DNA of 29,762 nucleotides from an uncultured Lachnospiraceae bacterium (GTDB taxonomy: Bacteria > Bacillota > Clostridia > Lachnospirales > Lachnospiraceae), in the NCBI GenBank assembly GCA_910579685.1, contig CAJTVN010000044.1:1-29762 (forward strand). The letters are read 5' to 3'. Made by a program: the position numbers and the translations under genes. The notes under the pieces were generated by a model. It searched no databases, had not been told where the DNA came from, and saw nothing but the letters and a program-made list of their open reading frames with translations. Shown here piece after piece: positions 1-7,225 of this stretch (its first letter is position 1; every line of letters starts with the position of its first letter).

Positions 1-97
1 ACTCTTTGGGCTAAACATCGGCTGACCTATGTATAATTGATACGGGATTTTAGGACAGAACACTCCCGACAGGGAGATTGACAAATTTTATGGGGAA
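1..97. other. Left edge of window, no gene assigned
   Basis: This short edge segment lies inside the conjugative element. It holds a small inverted repeat at 63-76 (CTCCC, loop GACA, GGGAG) and a TTGACA hexamer at 78-83 that has no matching -10 box. No gene can be supported; it may be the 3' flank of a gene beyond the edge. Confidence 0.3.
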
Positions 98-151
98 ATG
101 CCAAAGGGCAGGGCGGCGGAAAGAGAAATTTCAGGAAAGGAAGCGGGAGGG

Positions 152-793
152 ATGCAGAAAGATATGGGAAATAAAGGGTATTCCATAAACAGCATGGGGA
201 GGGAGGCAAAGCCTGAATGGATGGAGACCGGCTACCTTAAGATGAAGGATATTGAAGCGATCCCCTTAGACCAGCGGCTGAACATTTTGAACCATTACCA
301 GTCCGGGGAATATGATCCCATCACCATCACAGGCAAGCTGATTGTCCATAGAGAGAAGGATCATGCGGTAGTGAGGCTCCCAAGGCAGTCCGGCAAATTT
401 ATCCGTATTCCTGTGGAGGATTTTTATTTCCCTGACGGGAGCAGGACCGCGCTGGCGTTCCTTAAGAAGAAGGAGGAAATGAAGGTGTATGCGGATGCGG
501 AGCTTGGGAGCGTAATGTCTGCCATGAAAGGGAATGACGTTTACCGCAATTACTTTGATTCCGTCAATAAAAACATCCGCACTGCTATGGAGCATAAGGC
601 GGATGAAAGGCAGATGGAACAGGGAAGCCGGGAAAGCACGAAAGAGGATGGAAGGGCAGAGAAGACCAGCCCGCCGGAAGATGGGAAAGCGCCAAAGGAT
701 ATGGCAGAAAAAACGGTAAGACACACAGCCGATAAAACAGGGAATCCCCGAAAAGAGATAAAAGAATTAAAACAGCCGGTGAAGGGCAGGTGA
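152..793 (+). CDS. Uncharacterised conjugative-element protein upstream of virD4
   Basis: I do not recognise this protein. From the chosen start it is about 213 aa. The first two thirds look folded, with a stretch rich in basic and aromatic residues (IRIPVEDFYFPDGSRTALAF). The last ~60 residues are charged, rich in Lys, Glu and Asp, and probably disordered. It has no signal peptide or membrane segment. The reading frame is open back to an ATG at 98, but that codon lacks a spaced Shine-Dalgarno sequence. The ATGs at 152 and 164 follow AGGAAAGG (133-140) and GGGAGGG (145-151) and are better starts. It ends 4 bp before the coupling-protein gene, so the two are probably co-transcribed. The position before VirD4 is where related elements carry a PcfB/DUF3801 accessory protein, but I see no clear resemblance to that family. 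A transfer-related role is inferred from context only. Confidence 0.6.
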   Translation: MQKDMGNKGYSINSMGREAKPEWMETGYLKMKDIEAIPLDQRLNILNHYQSGEYDPITITGKLIVHREKDHAVVRLPRQSGKFIRIPVEDFYFPDGSRTALAFLKKKEEMKVYADAELGSVMSAMKGNDVYRNYFDSVNKNIRTAMEHKADERQMEQGSRESTKEDGRAEKTSPPEDGKAPKDMAEKTVRHTADKTGNPRKEIKELKQPVKGR

Positions 794-797
794 GCAT

Positions 798-2642
798 TTG
801 AAAAATTTAAAAGTGTTTGCCTGTCTTTTTTATGGAACTGCCATAGCCGGATGTTTTTATTTAGGGGTTTTCCTTGGCAGTGTGGTTTCTCCGGGCATGA
901 CGCTGTATACGTTTGTTCCGGCGCTTAAGGAGCAGATGGCACATCCGTTTGGTTTAAAGATGACAGCCTATACTCCCTGCACCACAGCGGCAGTATTTCT
1001 CACAGCGCTTTTATACCTTATGGTGCAGAAAACAAACCAGAAGAATTACCGTTTCGGGAAAGAGCATGGCTCTGCAAGGTGGGCGGAGGCGGCGGAACTG
1101 ACAAAGGAGTTAGGGGATAAGGATGATTACCACCGCATCCTTTCACAAAATTTACGCCTTTCCATGAATACCAGAAAGACCATGCGGAACAACAACGTCT
1201 TCTGCATCGGCGGCTCCGGCGCGGGCAAGAGCATGTTCCTGATCAAATGCAACCTTATGGAGATGCAGGGGAGTTTTGCCGCCACTGATCCCAAAGGGGA
1301 GCTGCTTGGGAGCGCGGGGGAATATTTAAAAGCAAATGGGTATCAGATAAAGGTTTTCAATCTGGTAAATCCGGGGGAGAGCAATAAATACAATCCCTTT
1401 TCCTATTTAAGGACAGAGACGGATGTGATCAAGCTGATCACAAATTTAATGAAAAATACCACGCCAAAGAAAAGCAGCAGCAATGATCCTTTCTGGGAGA
1501 AGGCGGAGAACCTTTTCCTTCAGGCGCTGTTTTACTATGTGTGGATGGAAATGCCGCCGGGCAGGAAAAATATCGTTTCCGTGCTGGAGCTTCTGGCGGA
1601 AGCAAAAAGGGAAAAGGGAGAGCCGAGCAGGCTTGACTGCCGCTTTGAGCTGCTTGCACGGAGCAGCCCTTTAGGGGAGGAGCACCCGGCGGTGCGCCAG
1701 TACAGGAAGGTCATGGACGGGGCGGACAATACCATAAAGAGCATCATCATCAGCGTAAATGCAAGGCTTGCCTTCCTTGAAAACAAAGCCATAAAGGAGC
1801 TCCTTGAAAGGGATGAGCTACATTTCGGGGAGCTGGGCACAGGCAGGAACGGGGATAAAAAGACCAAGACTGCCCTGTTTATCGTCACGCCGGATTCGGA
1901 CAAATCCTATGCATTCCTTATCGGGATGCTCTATGAGCAGTTGATGCAGGAGCTTTATTTTCAGGCGGACACAAAATACGGGGGCAGGCTCCCAATCCAT
2001 GTGACCATGTACCTTGACGAGTTTTACAACACGCCCCTGCCGGATTCCTATTTGAATTTTTTAAGCACCATGCGGAGCAGGGAGATCTCAAACGTGGTCG
2101 TAGTGCAGAATATCGCACAGATAAAGGAATTATTTAAGGACGGTTGGGAGACCATCCCCGGCAATGCGGACACCCTTGTGTACCTTGGGGGAAACGAGCA
2201 GTCCAGCCATAAATATATCAGTGAATTGTTGGGGAAGGGCACCATAGATAAAAGGAGCAGCGGGGAGACCTTGGGAAAGCGGGGCAGTTCCAGCAGGAAT
2301 TACGACGTCCTTGGGCGTGAGCTTATGACGCCTGACGAAGTCAGGAAGCTGGACAATAGGAAATGCATTGTACTGATCCGGGGCTGTGATCCTGTGATGG
2401 ATTTTAAGTTTAATACTTTTAAGCATCCCATGTTCAAAAGAAGCGGTGACGGGAAAGGAAAGTGGTACGTCCATAACCCGCAGGATAAAAAGAAGCTGGA
2501 TATCATAGACAAGGAAACCGCAGACCGGCTGAAAAAGGAAGCGGGGGAAGGCGGGAATATCATCATCACTACCATAAATGCGGAAGAACTGGTAAGGCTT
2601 GGGAGTACGCCAGCCGGGATGCCGGGTTTACAGGAGAAATAA
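798..2642 (+). CDS. VirD4/TraG-type conjugal coupling ATPase (CD1115 family)
   Basis: Type IV coupling protein, which brings the relaxase-DNA complex to the mating channel and uses ATP hydrolysis at the inner membrane. The 614-aa length fits the family. Two N-terminal membrane segments (about 5-30 and 59-76) precede a cytoplasmic ATPase domain. The Walker A motif GGSGAGKS is at residues 138-145, the family motif DPKGEL at about 164-169, and a Walker B-like MYLDEF near residue 405. The start is a TTG codon behind AGGTGA in the tail of the upstream gene. The protein looks complete. It heads the transfer block followed by VirB2-, VirB6- and PrgI-like genes, the order seen in Tn1549/CTn-type elements of Clostridia. 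The family call is secure; whether it still works is doubtful because the downstream VirB4 gene is broken. Confidence 0.95.
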   Translation: MKNLKVFACLFYGTAIAGCFYLGVFLGSVVSPGMTLYTFVPALKEQMAHPFGLKMTAYTPCTTAAVFLTALLYLMVQKTNQKNYRFGKEHGSARWAEAAELTKELGDKDDYHRILSQNLRLSMNTRKTMRNNNVFCIGGSGAGKSMFLIKCNLMEMQGSFAATDPKGELLGSAGEYLKANGYQIKVFNLVNPGESNKYNPFSYLRTETDVIKLITNLMKNTTPKKSSSNDPFWEKAENLFLQALFYYVWMEMPPGRKNIVSVLELLAEAKREKGEPSRLDCRFELLARSSPLGEEHPAVRQYRKVMDGADNTIKSIIISVNARLAFLENKAIKELLERDELHFGELGTGRNGDKKTKTALFIVTPDSDKSYAFLIGMLYEQLMQELYFQADTKYGGRLPIHVTMYLDEFYNTPLPDSYLNFLSTMRSREISNVVVVQNIAQIKELFKDGWETIPGNADTLVYLGGNEQSSHKYISELLGKGTIDKRSSGETLGKRGSSSRNYDVLGRELMTPDEVRKLDNRKCIVLIRGCDPVMDFKFNTFKHPMFKRSGDGKGKWYVHNPQDKKKLDIIDKETADRLKKEAGEGGNIIITTINAEELVRLGSTPAGMPGLQEK

Positions 2643-2645
2643 GAA

Positions 2646-2744
2646 ATGATTCTATTTCAGAATAAAAAGAAAACCAGCCCAAAGAAACAGTGGAAACAAA
2701 AGCAATTAAAATTCAGCCAGCCCATGATGAACATGGAAACATAG
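2646..2744 (+). CDS. Possible 32-aa basic small protein
   Basis: A short frame of 32 codons starts at ATG 2646 with AGGAG (2631-2635) ten bases upstream, inside the end of the coupling-protein gene. The product is rich in Lys and Gln with no acidic residue until near the C-terminus, and has no membrane segment. It fills most of the gap before the VirB2-like gene. It could be a real small protein of the transfer operon or a chance frame in leader sequence; I recognise no family. Confidence 0.25.
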   Translation: MILFQNKKKTSPKKQWKQKQLKFSQPMMNMET

Positions 2745-2793
2745 CAGCCATTAACCAGATTTTATTATTATGAAAAGAAAGGATTCAACCATT

Positions 2794-3138
2794 ATGAAAA
2801 GAAAAACTATGACCGTGACTACATTCAGCAGGAAAAGCAGGTTAAAAAGGAAGATAGTGCCCGCTGTGGCAGGGATCGCTGCCGGCGCATCCATGTATGC
2901 CCTGCCCGTCCATGCCTCCGGGGTATCGGAAGTCCTTAACCCTATCAACAACTTAAAGACGCTGGTGCTTGCCATTATCGGCGCAGTGGGCGTGATCATC
3001 CTTGCAAAGAACGTGATGGAGTTTGCACAGGCGTACCAGCAGCAGGATTCCTCTTCCATGAATTCCGCCCTTAAGGGGATCGTGGCAGGGCTTATCATGG
3101 CAGGCATTTCCGCAGTGATGACCTTCCTTGGATTCTAA
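2794..3138 (+). CDS. VirB2/Maff2-like small membrane protein
   Basis: Small membrane protein at the place where CD111x-type conjugation modules encode a Maff2/VirB2-like subunit, probably a pilin-like or channel component. The product is 114 aa. A strongly basic N-terminus runs into a hydrophobic signal segment and a likely signal-peptidase site around VHA-SG. Two more hydrophobic helices follow (near LKTLVLAIIGAVGVIILA and the C-terminal GIVAGLIMAGISAVMTFLGF). An in-frame ATG at 2770 would add eight residues, but the ATG at 2794 has AAAGGA at 2778-2783 with a 10-base gap and is preferred. The exact family (Maff2 or TrbC/VirB2) is inferred from topology and context. Confidence 0.7.
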   Translation: MKRKTMTVTTFSRKSRLKRKIVPAVAGIAAGASMYALPVHASGVSEVLNPINNLKTLVLAIIGAVGVIILAKNVMEFAQAYQQQDSSSMNSALKGIVAGLIMAGISAVMTFLGF

Positions 3139-3152
3139 AGGGGGAAAAGATT

Positions 3153-3995
3153 ATGGAAGTTTTTAAGCTTGGCGAAAACATCCTTGCCCTGCTGGAAACC
3201 GTGCTTGGTTTCTGGAATAACCAGATAAACCTTGTGTTCTCCCTGCTTGGGCAGTCGCCGGTTTCCTTTAAGGGCGGCGGTCCCTGGGCGGTGGTGGAAA
3301 GTTTACAGCCCCTGTTTGTAGGTGTGGGGAGCGGGCTTGTGGTGCTGTTTTTTGTGGTCGGGTTCTGTGCGGAGAGCGTGGATATCAAAAGTGAGTTCCG
3401 TCTGGAAGCAATGCTCCGTATGCTGATACGCCTTGGGATAGCACAGTGGCTTGTGGCGAATAACCTGACGATTCTGAAAGCGTTTTTTGGCAGTATCGGG
3501 GCTATGGTGAGCCACCTTGGAAATACGGACATGGCACAGGCGCAGATCGGGGCAGGGGAAGCGGAGGTTATAGAGAATCTGGGCTTTGCAACCAGCCTTG
3601 TGTTCCTGATCCTGTCGGTGATCCTATCCCTTATCATCCTGATATGCGGTTTTTTTATCATTTACACCGTATATTTCCGGTTCCTGAAAATCATGGTGAT
3701 TGTGCCGCTTGCGGCAGTCGCTTTTTCCACCCTTGCAGGCAACCGGACGGTGAGCGTTACCTGTGTCAGGTATTTTAAGTATTTTCTGTCCGCAGTGATG
3801 GAAGCAGTCACTATGGCGCTGGCAATCCTTATCTGCAACGCATTTATCAGCGCAGGGCTTCCGTCCTTCACGGGAGGTTATGCGGATTGGGCGCAGGTGC
3901 TGATTTACCTTTGTGAGATCACTTTTACCATAGCCTTAACGGTGGGGGCATGTAAGGGGGCGCAGTCGCTGACAGGCAGGGCGCTGGGGCTGTAA
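3153..3995 (+). CDS. VirB6/TrbL-like conjugal transfer membrane protein (CD1112 family)
   Basis: Polytopic inner-membrane protein, probably the VirB6/TrbL-like channel component of the mating apparatus. It has 280 aa and about five or six hydrophobic spans, the clearest being near residues 55-72, 146-172, 178-195, 208-228 and 250-270. The gene starts at ATG 3153 behind AAAGGGGGA, 14 bp after the VirB2-like gene, so the two are almost certainly co-transcribed. Length and topology match the CD1112 family of clostridial conjugative elements. It appears intact. Confidence 0.85.
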   Translation: MEVFKLGENILALLETVLGFWNNQINLVFSLLGQSPVSFKGGGPWAVVESLQPLFVGVGSGLVVLFFVVGFCAESVDIKSEFRLEAMLRMLIRLGIAQWLVANNLTILKAFFGSIGAMVSHLGNTDMAQAQIGAGEAEVIENLGFATSLVFLILSVILSLIILICGFFIIYTVYFRFLKIMVIVPLAAVAFSTLAGNRTVSVTCVRYFKYFLSAVMEAVTMALAILICNAFISAGLPSFTGGYADWAQVLIYLCEITFTIALTVGACKGAQSLTGRALGL

Positions 3996-4117
3996 CCGGA
4001 AAGCAGGAAGTATGGCAGGGCATGATGCTCCTGCTGTAAATGAAACAGGAAAACAAAAAAGACCGGGGCGGTAAAACCTTTAAACTTAAGCCGCATCCCG
4101 GCAGGAAGGAGAGAAGA

Positions 4118-4588
4118 TTGATTATTGAGATAAACAAGGACATAGAAAAGTATCAGGAGAGCGTGGCAATGGGGCTCAGTGCAAAGCAGCTTGTGTATTC
4201 TATCCTTGCCCTTTTAAGCGGATGCCTGATTGTATTTTTACTGTATGGGAAGATCGGGCTGACCTTTAGCTGCTATGTGGCAGTTCCCATTGTTGCACCC
4301 ATTGCCCTGTGCGGTTTTTATTCCTATAATGGCATGGGGTTCAGGGAGGTGTTCACCCGGTATATGAAGAGTATTTTTAAGAATAAGGCGCTGGTGTTTC
4401 AATCCGGCGGCTACAGGGAGATGCGGGCGGAAATCCATGCAAAGGAAGAGGCACAAAAGAGGGCGGCAGTGAGGAAAGCGAAAGAGGAGCGGAAGCAGAA
4501 AAACAGATGCAGGATAAATGAAATAATAAAGAAATGCATACGGAAAACGAACAGAAAAGGCAGGGGTAAAAAGGAACAGATTTACTGA
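4118..4588 (+). CDS. PrgI-family conjugation protein (TTG start)
   Basis: PrgI-family membrane protein of Gram-positive conjugation systems, normally encoded just before the VirB4 ATPase and thought to work with it at the membrane. The N-terminal part (IEINKDIEKYQESVAMGLS) and the paired hydrophobic segments at about 27-45 and 49-67 resemble family members as I remember them. The frame opens at an ATG at 4040, but that has no good ribosome site and would add 26 residues that the family lacks. TTG 4118 has AGGAAGGAG just upstream (4103-4111) and places the start where family members begin, giving 156 aa. The C-terminal 60 residues are very basic and may be a helical tail. VirB4 normally follows directly; here a Fic toxin cassette separates them. 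Confidence 0.8.
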   Translation: MIIEINKDIEKYQESVAMGLSAKQLVYSILALLSGCLIVFLLYGKIGLTFSCYVAVPIVAPIALCGFYSYNGMGFREVFTRYMKSIFKNKALVFQSGGYREMRAEIHAKEEAQKRAAVRKAKEERKQKNRCRINEIIKKCIRKTNRKGRGKKEQIY

Positions 4589-4610
4589 TTTTATGGCTAT
4601 TTTTCCCCAT

Positions 4611-4622
4611 TTGTGCTATACT
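4611..4622 (+). promoter_or_regulatory. Extended -10 promoter of the VbhA-Fic cassette
   Basis: TGC followed by TATACT at 4614-4622 forms an extended -10 element; there is no good -35 box. It lies about 30 bp after the PrgI-like gene and 32 bp before the antitoxin start, so it can drive the cassette independently of the transfer operon. Confidence 0.55.
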
Positions 4623-4653
4623 ATAACCAACGTAAGGAAAGGAGAGAGTTCAA

Positions 4654-4824
4654 ATGCTTGTAAGGGAAGATGAGGCATGGGATTATGCAGTAGGCATGAT
4701 AAAGGTTGACGGTCTTGAGCCTACGCCGGAAATGAGGGAGCTGATAGAGAGGGAAAAGCGCGGCGAGATTACAATGGAACAGGTGAGGGAGGCTTTGGAT
4801 CAGAGATATAAGATGAAACGGTAG
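4654..4824 (+). CDS. VbhA-family antitoxin of a Fic toxin
   Basis: Small 56-aa antitoxin expected to bind the neighbouring Fic protein and block its AMP-transfer site. The start is ATG 4654 with AAGGAAAGGAGAG upstream. The segment VDGLEPTPEMRELIEREKRG followed by EIT resembles VbhA antitoxins: an inhibitory helix, a short turn after (D/E)G, then a second helix and a GEIT motif. The gene sits immediately before the fic gene; its stop codon overlaps the toxin's Shine-Dalgarno sequence, so translation is likely coupled. The classical inhibitory motif (S/T)xxxE(G/N) appears here as MIKVDG, with Met for Ser/Thr and Asp for Glu. Family assignment rests on this resemblance, its size and its position. 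Confidence 0.75.
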   Translation: MLVREDEAWDYAVGMIKVDGLEPTPEMRELIEREKRGEITMEQVREALDQRYKMKR

Positions 4825-4835
4825 GAGGATGGCTT

Positions 4836-5633
4836 ATGCGTGATCCATATTTTTACCCGGATACGGAAATCCTGAAAAACCGGCTGGACATTATGGACGA
4901 TGCAGGGCTGAAAGCAGCGGAGGCAGACTATGTTTCCTTAAGGCTTGCGGAACTTGCAAGGGATGATTCTGTCAGGATATTTGACTTTGGATGCCTGTGC
5001 CGGATGCATTACCGGATTTTTCAGGATATATTTGAATGGGCAGGAAAGCCGCGCATCATAAACATTGAAAAGGCAGAGAACGCCCTTAACGGTATCTCCA
5101 TAGAGTATTCAGATGTTTTTGACATAGAGAGGGATGCCAAGGCAGTCCTTAAGGATATGAATCTTTACGGATGGAAAAAGGCATCCTTTGATGAAACGGT
5201 CAGGAACTTTTCAGACTGTATGGCGAAGCTCTGGAAAGCGCATCCCTTCCGCGAAGGGAACACGAGGACAATCGTTACCTTTTGTGCCATGTTCATAGAG
5301 GCACAGGGCATTTACATTGACAGCAGGCTTTTTAAGGATAATGCAAAGTATATGAGGGATGCGCTGGTAGCGGCGAGTGCTGTTTTTTCAGACCTTGGCG
5401 ACAGGCGCAAGCCCGAATACCTTTACAGGATTGTAGGGGATGCACTGGAGCGGGGAAAGGCGGTGGAAGAGGATGCGGTGCAAAGGATAACCGCCGCCGG
5501 ATATCCGGCAGGGGAGCAGCAGGTCCGTAAGGTCATCTTCTGGGACAGGAAAGAAAGAAGAATCCATGATGCGGAAGAGATCAGGCAGTTGCTGAGACAA
5601 AAAGAAAGGGAAGAGCCGGAGCGGGAAAGATAA
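4836..5633 (+). CDS. Fic-domain toxin (AMP-transferase family)
   Basis: Fic-family protein of 265 aa. Fic enzymes usually transfer AMP or another nucleotide part to hydroxyl groups of target proteins. The signature is at residues 136-145, HPFREGNTRT, with the catalytic His first. The common form is HPFx(D/E)GNGR; here the second Gly is Thr. Upstream, FEWAGKPRIINI at about residue 67 matches the usual start of Fic domains. The last 60 residues are charged, contain a short strand-like segment (RKVIFWDRKERRIHDAEE) and may be a regulatory tail. Start ATG 4836 has AGGAGG (4823-4828) seven bases upstream. With its antitoxin it forms a class I VbhA/VbhT-like toxin-antitoxin pair, here probably an element-stabilising module. 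Confidence 0.9.
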   Translation: MRDPYFYPDTEILKNRLDIMDDAGLKAAEADYVSLRLAELARDDSVRIFDFGCLCRMHYRIFQDIFEWAGKPRIINIEKAENALNGISIEYSDVFDIERDAKAVLKDMNLYGWKKASFDETVRNFSDCMAKLWKAHPFREGNTRTIVTFCAMFIEAQGIYIDSRLFKDNAKYMRDALVAASAVFSDLGDRRKPEYLYRIVGDALERGKAVEEDAVQRITAAGYPAGEQQVRKVIFWDRKERRIHDAEEIRQLLRQKEREEPERER

Positions 5634-5653
5634 TGAAATACAGGAATTGGAAG

Positions 5654-5687
5654 CACACTTAAAATCAAGCTTTTAGGTGTGTTTTTT
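5654..5687 (+). terminator. Rho-independent terminator after fic
   Basis: An 11-bp stem (CACACTTAAAA with TTTTAGGTGTG, one G-T pair) and a six-base loop TCAAGC are followed by six T residues. It ends the toxin-antitoxin transcript 21 bp after the fic stop codon. Confidence 0.85.
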
Positions 5688-5783
5688 CATGCAGAAAATC
5701 AGCCCTGACACACCATTGATAAAGAGAAGTACAAAGGTATAAATATTTCAAAGAAATTAAAATAGGAACAATTAACCATCAAA

Positions 5784-5821
5784 CCCGGAAGGGAGTGCGG
5801 AAAGCCCCCTTGCCGGGATTT
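5784..5821 (+). terminator. Possible weak terminator ahead of virB4 fragment
   Basis: CCCGGAAGGG pairs with CCCTTGCCGGG (one bulged C) around a 13-base loop, followed by ATTTT. It lies between the fic terminator and the VirB4 start and may be terminator-like or simply a leader hairpin. Confidence 0.35.
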
Positions 5822-5896
5822 TCTGCATGTATGGGGAGCTGTTTTATAAAAGCAGTTACCCATCCCCTTCCGGCACAAAAGGAAGGAGCAGACAGA

Positions 5897-6694
5897 TTGA
5901 AGTTATTTCAGGACAAATTTTCTATCTACAAAAAGGCAGGGGAGCCTTTATACAAAACGCCGAAAAGTGTACAGGAATGCATAGAGCTTCTCAAGATTGC
6001 ACAGGATGGCATCTTTGAAGTGGCGGGCAACCGTTACAGTAAGAGCTACCTGTTTTCAGATGTGAACTATAACACCACCAGCGAGAGGGAGCAGGTGGGG
6101 ATATTTGAAAGCTACTGTAAGTTCTTAAACGCAATGGATGTGGAATTTAAAGTGACCATCAACAATAAGAACCGGAACATGAAAGCCCTCCGGGAGAAGG
6201 TCTTATTCCAGAAAAAGGGCGACAGGAATGACAGGGAGCGTGACTGTTACAACCAGATCATGGAGAAGAAAATCGTGGAAGGGAAACAGGGCATAGAGCA
6301 GGAGCGTTACCTTACCGTCTCCATCATCAGGAAGAATTACGAGGAAGCGAAAGCGGCTTTTGCCAGCCTTGAGGCGGTACTGCAGAAAGGCTTTGGGGAA
6401 TTGGGCAGCAGCCTTGCCGCTTTAAACGGTGTGGAGCGTCTCCGGGTTCTCCATGACTTTTACCGTATGGGGGAAGAGGAATATTTCTCCTTCGATTTTG
6501 AAGAGGCGGTAAGGGCAGGAAGAGATTATAAAGATGATATCTGCAACAGCATGTTGAAGTTTTATCCTACCTGTATGCAGGACGAAAAGCGGTTCGCCAA
6601 GGCATTATTTATCAAGAAATACCCGAGTTCCTTATCGGACAGATTTTTGACAGAACTTGCAACTGGTACTATGTCAAGAAAAAGTACAAGTTAA
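5897..6694 (+). pseudogene. VirB4-like conjugation ATPase (CD1110 family), truncated
   Basis: N-terminal third of a VirB4-type ATPase, which normally powers assembly and transport in conjugation. The 265 aa include the family-typical region SVQECIELLKIAQDGIFEV, then SYLFSDVNYN and TINNKNRN, and later RLRVLHDFYRMGEEE. Full-length relatives are roughly 600-800 aa with Walker A and B motifs in the C-terminal half; both are missing here. Similarity stops near RFLTELAT (about 6640-6664), after which a few unrelated codons lead to a stop at 6692-6694. The frame is open upstream to a GTG at 5795, but TTG 5897 has GGAAGGAG (5881-5888) eight bases before it and begins MKLF as family members do. The gene was probably destroyed by a deletion joining it to the end of the element. 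Confidence 0.85.
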
Positions 6695-6755
6695 ACGTGG
6701 ACTTTTTGTCGAATCAATGGAAGCAAGTATCATACGGAGTAAAGGAAAACCTTGA
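6651..6755 (+). pseudogene. Possible 3' remnant of an unknown gene next to the VirB4 break
   Basis: In a frame different from VirB4, codons read openly to a TGA at 6753-6755, ending in a basic segment VQVKRGLFVESMEASIIRSK. It could be the C-terminal tail of a gene whose front was deleted together with the VirB4 C-terminus, for example the element's recombinase, but I cannot identify it. It may equally be chance. Confidence 0.2.
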
Positions 6756-6797
6756 AACCCTGATAAACACTGACGTTTTGCGCACCCTTTGCGAAGC

Positions 6798-6880
6798 AGG
6801 GGTGTGGCAACACTTGGCAACACCCCTAAATCCCCATTTTGAAGCCCTTCAAATACAACAGAAAGAGTACTTTCTGTTGT
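6798..6880. repeat. Direct and inverted repeats, possible recombinase arm region of the element end
   Basis: GGCAACAC occurs twice, ten bases apart (6806-6813 and 6816-6823), inside a larger inverted repeat AGGGGTGT (6798-6805) / ACACCCCT (6820-6827). Some 28 bp further is a perfect 11-bp inverted repeat, ACAACAGAAAG (6855-6865) and CTTTCTGTTGT (6870-6880), with loop AGTA. Short repeats of this kind near the end of a tyrosine-recombinase element often bind integrase or excisionase. No integrase is visible, so this reading is inferred from position. Confidence 0.35.
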
Positions 6881-7102
6881 CATACATAGCGGAAGCCCCC
6901 AAAACCGCATCTATTGCAGTCCTGAAGGCTTCCTTAGGGGAGGATAAGTATTTCATTTATCTTTTGGTATCAGTGGTGCTACCCACATTTTTGTCAAAGG
7001 AGGGGGTTCCGTTGACTAATCATATTATTGCCCGGAAAAATTCAGCTTATACACTTTCTGTAAAAAATTTTCACTTGTGCCAATCCAATACTTATAAAAA
7101 AA
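6881..7102. other. AT-rich intergenic stretch between element remnant and chromosome
   Basis: No gene can be supported here. Codons on the + strand are open by chance but show no family resemblance, and composition becomes AT-rich from about 7020. A 7-bp inverted repeat GGAAGCC (6891-6897) / GGCTTCC (6927-6933) is present. The element-chromosome boundary probably lies within this stretch, but no duplicated target site can be seen because the other end is outside the window. Confidence 0.4.
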
Positions 7103-7131
7103 TTTACTTTTTGGGAAAACTAATATATAAT
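7103..7131 (+). promoter_or_regulatory. Promoter of the SEC-C protein gene
   Basis: TTTACT (7103-7108) and TATAAT (7126-7131) are separated by 17 bp. Transcription would start near 7138, giving a leader of about 90 nt. Confidence 0.65.
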
Positions 7132-7146
7132 AACAAAAGATGTACG

Positions 7147-7216
7147 GCATCCGGGGATGCCCGGATCTTATTTTTATCAGAACTAACAGAAATATCCGTC
7201 AAGACGGATAAGGAGG
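7147..7216 (+). promoter_or_regulatory. Structured leader with terminator-like hairpin and RBS-proximal hairpin
   Basis: ATCCGGG (7149-7155), loop GATG, CCCGGAT (7160-7166) forms a perfect 7-bp hairpin followed by CTTATTTTT, which could terminate transcription. An overlapping alternative stem GGCATCC/GGATGCC is possible. A second hairpin ATCCGT-CAAG-ACGGAT (7194-7209) ends one base before the Shine-Dalgarno AAGGAGG (7210-7216). The two hairpins share the ATCCG/CGGAT arms, so swapped pairing is possible. Function unknown. Confidence 0.45.
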
Positions 7217-7225
7217 ATGAGAATT

